From positions 2,159,355-2,165,380 of the forward strand of contig CP059261.1 of NCBI GenBank assembly GCA_013693855.1: 6,026 bases of DNA, in the 5' to 3' direction. The position numbers and the translations under genes are program-made. Source of the stretch: Micropruina sp. (lineage in GTDB: Bacteria; Actinomycetota; Actinomycetes; Propionibacteriales; Propionibacteriaceae). Shown one piece after another: positions 4,795-6,026 of this stretch (positions are counted from its first letter, which is position 1; the number at the start of each line of letters is the position of its first letter). The notes below the pieces were generated by a model. It was given only the letters and a program-made list of their open reading frames with translations, had not been told where the DNA came from and did not search any database.

Positions 4795-5730
4795 TCACAT
4801 TCCGAAGGTGTAGACCTTCGCGCCGATCGGGGTGTTCTTGAAGAACCAGATGGCGTCCTTCAGGCTGCCCACGTTCACGCAGCCATGGCTGGACCGGGAG
4901 TAGCCCCAGCGATGGAAATCCGGCGAGTAGTGCACGTACATGTCGGGGTAGAACATCACGCTGTACGGCATGGCGCCCGGCCCGTAGTTCTCCGAGGGCG
5001 GGCTGACCATCTTGTTGTAGACCTTCCAGGTGCCGTTCGCCGTGGGGAACACGCGCCACTGCTTGGTCTTGGGGTGGGAGTTGAAGCCGCCGACGCGGAT
5101 CTTGATCTCCTTGATGACCTTGCCGCTCTTCAGGTAAGTCAGTCGCCGGTGCGCCTCGTCCACGCAGAGCACGACACCCTTGGTCAGGCACTGCTTGGGC
5201 AGCACCTTGGGGAGGGCCGGCTGCTTGGTGGCGAGCGCCGTCCAGGTCAGCTTCGCGACCACCCCGGTGCCGCGGATGCCCCGCGACCTCTGGTAGTTGA
5301 TCAGCGCGTTGATGGTGCTGACACCGTAGGTGCCGTTCACCGGGCCGGAGTAGAACTTCAGCTTCCTGAGTTGCTTCTGCACCAGGGTCACGCACGCGCC
5401 CCGGGCCCAGAAGTTGATGGTCTTGTTCAGGCAGGAGCCGTACACCTTCTTGGCAGCCGGGCTGATGGTCGGCTTGGTCTGCGTAGGCGTCGGCGTGGGC
5501 GTCGCCTTCGGGCTCGCGCTCTGGCTGACGGGAGCGGACGTCGCCAGGCTCGGGGTGCTCGCGACAGCGGAGGGCGAGGCCGAGACCGGGACCAGGGACG
5601 ACGGCGTCGGCCCTGCGGCGACCTGCGGCGGCGGAACGGCGGCGCAGCCGGCCAGCACCAGCGCGAGGGTCGCGGCGGTTGCAGCAGCCAGCGAGCCGGT
5701 GGTGCGGCGTCGGATCGTCGGGTTCCTCAT
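4795..5730 (-). CDS. L,D-transpeptidase lipoprotein with peptidoglycan-binding and YkuD domains
   Basis: L,D-transpeptidases make 3-3 cross-links in peptidoglycan outside the membrane. The 311-aa product has a lipoprotein signal with lipobox LAGC (Cys29), then a long Pro/Ser/Thr/Ala linker (about 33-92) that would span part of the wall. A peptidoglycan-binding_1-like domain (about 100-168) follows, with VQKQLRKLKFYSGPVNGTYG and INALINYQRSRG. The YkuD catalytic domain covers about 185-311, with His267 in YVHYS and the signature SSHGCVNVGS carrying His282 and nucleophile Cys284. All key residues are present. GGAGG (5735-5739) lies four bases before the ATG at 5730, a slightly short but usable spacing. 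It is a host gene next to the element, convergent with tRNA-Val. Which of the several actinobacterial Ldt paralogues it matches cannot be told by eye. Confidence 0.94.
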   Translation of the reverse strand: MRNPTIRRRTTGSLAAATAATLALVLAGCAAVPPPQVAAGPTPSSLVPVSASPSAVASTPSLATSAPVSQSASPKATPTPTPTQTKPTISPAAKKVYGSCLNKTINFWARGACVTLVQKQLRKLKFYSGPVNGTYGVSTINALINYQRSRGIRGTGVVAKLTWTALATKQPALPKVLPKQCLTKGVVLCVDEAHRRLTYLKSGKVIKEIKIRVGGFNSHPKTKQWRVFPTANGTWKVYNKMVSPPSENYGPGAMPYSVMFYPDMYVHYSPDFHRWGYSRSSHGCVNVGSLKDAIWFFKNTPIGAKVYTFGM

Positions 5731-5961
5731 GGAGCCTCCGGGAGCGGTGGCCGGACGAACCGTCCGGTCGGGGTGGTGGGCGGTGCTTGCGCGGGGAACA
5801 GAGCCCGCTGTCGCGGGATCACGAAACAGCGTCTCGGCATGCCTGCGCCTTACCAGTGTGCGTCATGGAGGGTCCGGGAACCAAAGCGGCGCGTCGCCAT
5901 CTCGCGGATCGACACGTTCAGGCAGACGCTCAGCTCCTGCCCGCTTCGCTGGGACGCGCGT
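5731..5961. other. Upstream region of the L,D-transpeptidase gene
   Basis: This stretch should carry the transpeptidase promoter, but I see no strong -35 and -10 pair on the minus strand. It holds two inverted repeats: CCGGACG-AAC-CGTCCGG (5751-5767) and a weaker CCCGC-TGTC-GCGGG (5804-5817). A plus-strand frame from ATG 5869 stays open to the window edge, but its Arg/Ala-rich translation and the lack of a Shine-Dalgarno do not support a gene. Confidence 0.45.
5751..5767. repeat. Inverted repeat in the transpeptidase leader
   Basis: Seven-base arms CCGGACG and CGTCCGG surround AAC, 20 bp upstream of the ATG. If transcribed, it would form a strong hairpin close to the ribosome binding site; as DNA it could be a repressor operator. 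There is no evidence in the window to choose. Confidence 0.4.
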
Positions 5962-6026
5962 TCAGCGACGGCTCCCCTTGGGGCGCACGAGCTTTTGGGC
6001 CTGCCAGTCGCGCGACACGGACGCGG
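5962..6026 (-). CDS. Possible C-terminal end of an upstream gene, cut by the window edge
   Basis: One minus-strand frame reads SVSRDWQAQKLVRPKGSRR and then a TGA stop at 5962-5964. The basic tail and amino-acid mix look like a real protein end, and a gene upstream on the same strand as the transpeptidase would be natural. Only about 21 codons are visible and I do not recognise the family, so this remains tentative. Confidence 0.35.
   Translation of the reverse strand, partial: ASVSRDWQAQKLVRPKGSRR

Noticed and set aside
5869..6026. Plus-strand open frame running off the right edge
   Set aside because: There is no ribosome binding site, its composition is that of a shadow frame, and it overlaps a more plausible minus-strand gene end.

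Overview
The window is high-GC actinobacterial DNA. GTG starts, lipoproteins with Ala/Ser/Thr/Pro-rich linkers, an RF2 gene without the programmed frameshift stop and an L,D-transpeptidase all fit an actinomycete. A Nocardioides-like (Propionibacteriales) host is a guess from general resemblance only. The chromosomal backbone is prfB (minus strand, 5' part only, leaving the left edge), tRNA-Val(UAC) on the plus strand, an L,D-transpeptidase lipoprotein gene (minus strand), and what may be the last codons of another minus-strand gene at the right edge.

A small integrative element of about 3.98 kb lies inside the tRNA-Val gene. Its boundaries are a 49-bp direct repeat with one mismatch, at 702-750 (3' part of the tRNA) and 4682-4730 (displaced copy). 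Inside, left to right, are a lipoprotein gene and an XRE-type HTH gene in one plus-strand operon, then a tyrosine integrase gene facing them. Short repeats of ATGTAC and GACTAGGGG occur near both ends, just inside the att repeats and upstream of both outward-lying gene starts. They look like integrase or excisionase arm sites, regulator operators, or both.

An IS1182-like insertion sequence (1735-3569; 15-bp perfect terminal inverted repeats, CTAG duplication) sits exactly between the HTH and integrase genes. Without it, the two convergent genes would share one CTAG, which supplies both TAG stops. The element before the IS arrived was therefore only about 2.14 kb with three genes: cargo lipoprotein, regulator and integrase.

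The transposase and integrase both look full length but are broken by single-base shifts: one in the transposase, two in the integrase. Each lies in a G4/C4 run where the restored frame needs five bases. No other disabling change is seen, so these could be sequencing errors or recent mutations. The most interesting possibility is that the small element is a self-contained lysogeny-like module carrying a surface lipoprotein, perhaps for superinfection exclusion. That function is inference.
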